DNA from: an uncultured Spartobacteria bacterium | Lineage (GTDB): Bacteria > Verrucomicrobiota > Verrucomicrobiia > Chthoniobacterales > Terrimicrobiaceae | Direction of reading: 5' to 3' | DNA: 8,280 nt | Assembly (NCBI GenBank): GCA_903915315.1 | Contig: CAIWSO010000057.1 | Span: 1-8,280 of the forward strand | Shown: positions 6,645-8,280 of the stretch, one piece after another | Layout of the letters: each line of letters begins with the position of its first letter | Numbering within the stretch: the first letter of the stretch is position 1 | The notes under the pieces: model-generated | What the model saw: the letters and a program-made list of their open reading frames with translations, nothing else | What the model was told of the DNA's origin: nothing | Database searches by the model: none | Made by a program: the position numbers and the translations under genes

Positions 6645-6762
6645 TGCGTTCACCCTTTGGGATGCTTTAGGCAGTCTTTCTACGCTCCGCTTCGAATCTG
6701 CCATCCTGTCTAAAAATCCGTTTTCAGGATATAACCTAGCGCCTCACCGTGCCGAAGTGGGC

Positions 6763-8280
6763 TTATTGGCCTGCGGATTCCAACTCGAGTGTGATCGTCG
6801 GGCGATCGCAGACTTCCGAGGGACCAAAGTATTGAATGGATCCTGGAAAAGCGAACTGGGTCGTTTTAGCCCAAGTATCGCGATTTTTTTCGAGCTCCTT
6901 GAATGCGGGGCCGTCTAGTTCGACAAGAGCTTTTTTGATAACGGGAACCATTTTGCCATGTCGGCGTTCCATGTTCATCATGCGGGCCATGGGAATCCCT
7001 CCCGCCTGCCATTGGGCCGCTGGACGGGTGAGGTGGCGGACGGAGCAGATGTAGCCGGTGAGATTTTCGCGCAGGAGGAGCGCGGCCGTGTAGCCCAGAG
7101 TGTAGGTGTAGTCCGCGTCAAAATTGGATGGCACAGCGCAACGACCCTCGTAGCCAAAGTAGTGAGGTTGTGGCGAGAAGCTGGCTTTGTAGGTGCCGGC
7201 GGCCTTCATTTCCTTCAAGCGGGACTCGACGAGGTCGATGAGTAGGCGCTGGGTATCGATGCGGGCGACTTGCACATTGCCGTGCGGATCACGATCAAGG
7301 ATAAGTTGGTTCGCAATGTCGTCCGGAAGGCTCCGGTAAAGGGTCGCGGACGTGCTCGAAAGATGTCCGGTGACGAATTGCCTCTTGCTTGAAAGAGATT
7401 CGAGCGCGTTGAAGGCATCGCCATGCTCAGCGAGAACTTCATTGAGCTCACCCATCAATGAACCCATTTCAGGAACAAATTCAACAAGACCTTCGGGAAT
7501 CAAAACGGTACCAAACTTTTCTCCCTGAGAGGCTCGGTGACTTACCACATCGGCAATCTGATCGACGATCTGCTTGAGGGTGAGGCCACGTTCAGCGACC
7601 TCCTCGGAGATGAGTGTGATATTCGGGTGGGTTTGAAGTGCACATTCAAGGGCGATGTGGGAGGCAGAACGCCCCATGAGCTTGATGAAGTGCCAGTATT
7701 TCCGTGCCGAAATGGCGTCCCTCTGGATGTTGCCGATCAGGTCGGAATAAACCTTGGAGGCTGTGTCAAAGCCAAAGCTCGTCTCGATATTGTCGCCGCG
7801 CAGATCGCCATCGATGGTTTTGGGAACTCCGACGACGCAGAGCGGTGATCCCTGTTCCCGTGCAAACTCCGCAAGCTTGCAGGCATTCGAGTTAGAGTCG
7901 TCGCCCCCGATGACGACAAGAGCCGTGAGATTGCGTGCCTTCACTGTCTCCATCGCCTTGAGGAAATCCTCCTGAGACTCCAGCTTGGTGCGGCCGGAGC
8001 CAATGATGTCAAAGCCACCGGTATTCCGGTAGCAGGCGATCGTGGCGGCATCCAGTTCCATTCCTTTATTGCTGATCAACCCATCAGGGCCATTGGCGAA
8101 GCCGAAAAGAGAGCTTTCTGGGTTGATGCTTTTGATGGCATCGAAGAGGCCGGCGATGACGTTGTGTCCGCCAGGGGCTGGCCCCCCGGATAAAATCACG
8201 CCAGCCCGAATAGGCTTGGCTTCAACGTTCGCTGTTCCCTTTGTGAAAATGACCTCGGGAAGATCAAAAGTGTGCGGGAA
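6763..8280 (-). CDS. pfp: Pyrophosphate-dependent 6-phosphofructokinase, long type, 5'-truncated by window edge
   Basis: This enzyme transfers phosphate reversibly between pyrophosphate and fructose-6-phosphate, giving fructose-1,6-bisphosphate, in the cytoplasm. The frame is open to the right edge and ends at TAA 6765-6763, giving 505 visible residues. A GTG at 8199 encodes Val within the first nucleotide-binding motif and is not the start. Motifs by visible residue: VILSGGPAPGGHN (28-40), GGDDS (125-129), PKTIDGDL (153-160), MGRSASH (202-208) and FGYEGR (375-380). Asp128 in GGDD replaces Gly104 of E. coli ATP-dependent PfkA, and Lys154 in PKTID replaces Gly124, the two changes that mark pyrophosphate use. 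Asp157 is the expected catalytic base. MGRSASHIALECALQTHPN is very like plant PFP-beta and the roughly 550-residue bacterial long clade, so some 40-60 N-terminal residues are probably missing. It converges on the Nudix gene and is a separate transcription unit. Confidence 0.95.
   Translation of the reverse strand, partial: FPHTFDLPEVIFTKGTANVEAKPIRAGVILSGGPAPGGHNVIAGLFDAIKSINPESSLFGFANGPDGLISNKGMELDAATIACYRNTGGFDIIGSGRTKLESQEDFLKAMETVKARNLTALVVIGGDDSNSNACKLAEFAREQGSPLCVVGVPKTIDGDLRGDNIETSFGFDTASKVYSDLIGNIQRDAISARKYWHFIKLMGRSASHIALECALQTHPNITLISEEVAERGLTLKQIVDQIADVVSHRASQGEKFGTVLIPEGLVEFVPEMGSLMGELNEVLAEHGDAFNALESLSSKRQFVTGHLSSTSATLYRSLPDDIANQLILDRDPHGNVQVARIDTQRLLIDLVESRLKEMKAAGTYKASFSPQPHYFGYEGRCAVPSNFDADYTYTLGYTAALLLRENLTGYICSVRHLTRPAAQWQAGGIPMARMMNMERRHGKMVPVIKKALVELDGPAFKELEKNRDTWAKTTQFAFPGSIQYFGPSEVCDRPTITLELESAGQ

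Larger units (their letters stand above)
6508..6762. other. Convergent intergenic region, no gene seen
   Basis: These 255 bases separate two genes that point at each other. I find no coding sequence, tRNA or other recognisable RNA gene. The region holds a three-unit 9-bp tandem repeat at 6530-6556, overlapping inverted repeats at 6611-6644, and a weaker imperfect inverted repeat at 6703-6730 (ATCCTG and CAGGAT arms with an inner AAAA/TTTT pairing separated by a small bulge). It appears more A+T-rich in its middle than the flanking genes. Terminators for both flanking transcripts are expected here by position, but none is textbook-like. Confidence 0.6.

Noticed and set aside
6703..6730. Imperfect inverted repeat ATCCTG...CAGGAT as a pfp terminator
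   Set aside because: The stem needs a three-base bulge, and no T run follows it on the minus strand; too weak to call as its own feature.

Overview
The window is a stretch of bacterial chromosome carrying the distal end of a nuo (respiratory complex I) operon, followed by a small Nudix hydrolase and, convergent to both, a long-type pyrophosphate-dependent phosphofructokinase (PPi-PFK). The organism is a Gram-negative-type bacterium with a 14-subunit, quinone-reducing complex I. The best guess is Verrucomicrobiota or a related PVC-group lineage. This rests on the plant-like long PPi-PFK, the aberrant NuoM, starts without Shine-Dalgarno sequences and a CACAGAG-type intergenic repeat. The taxonomic call is an inference from family resemblance only and no search was run.

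Layout. Bases 2-331 hold the 3' two-thirds of nuoI, with both 4Fe-4S motifs. Bases 377-881 hold nuoJ, broken by one extra G in a six-G run at 559-564. nuoK (946-1266), nuoL (1266-3071), nuoM (3068-4567) and nuoN (4564-6009) follow, and each of these K-L-M-N junctions has an overlapping stop and start. Twelve bases after nuoN comes a 161-residue Nudix protein (6022-6507) that resembles human MTH1 closely, including the residues that read the oxidised base. Bases 6508-6762 are a 255-bp convergent intergenic region with a three-unit 9-bp tandem repeat and terminator-like inverted repeats. From 6763 to the right edge, on the minus strand, lies the PPi-PFK gene, whose N-terminus is outside the window.

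How the genes work together. NuoI is the last iron-sulfur subunit of the peripheral arm and passes electrons toward quinone. NuoJ and NuoK form the helices next to the quinone site, and NuoL, NuoM and NuoN are the three antiporter-like proton channels. The Nudix protein probably cleans oxidised nucleotides from the precursor pool and may be co-transcribed with complex I. PPi-PFK catalyses the reversible fructose-6-phosphate phosphorylation step of glycolysis using pyrophosphate, and it belongs to a separate transcription unit.

Most of the region is ordinary core metabolism; I do not see a new defence, mobile or regulatory system. The points worth a second look are the nuoJ frameshift, the loss of the TM7 proton-channel lysine in NuoM with a new lysine beside the TM8 one, the MTH1-like Nudix gene at the operon end, and the intergenic repeat.
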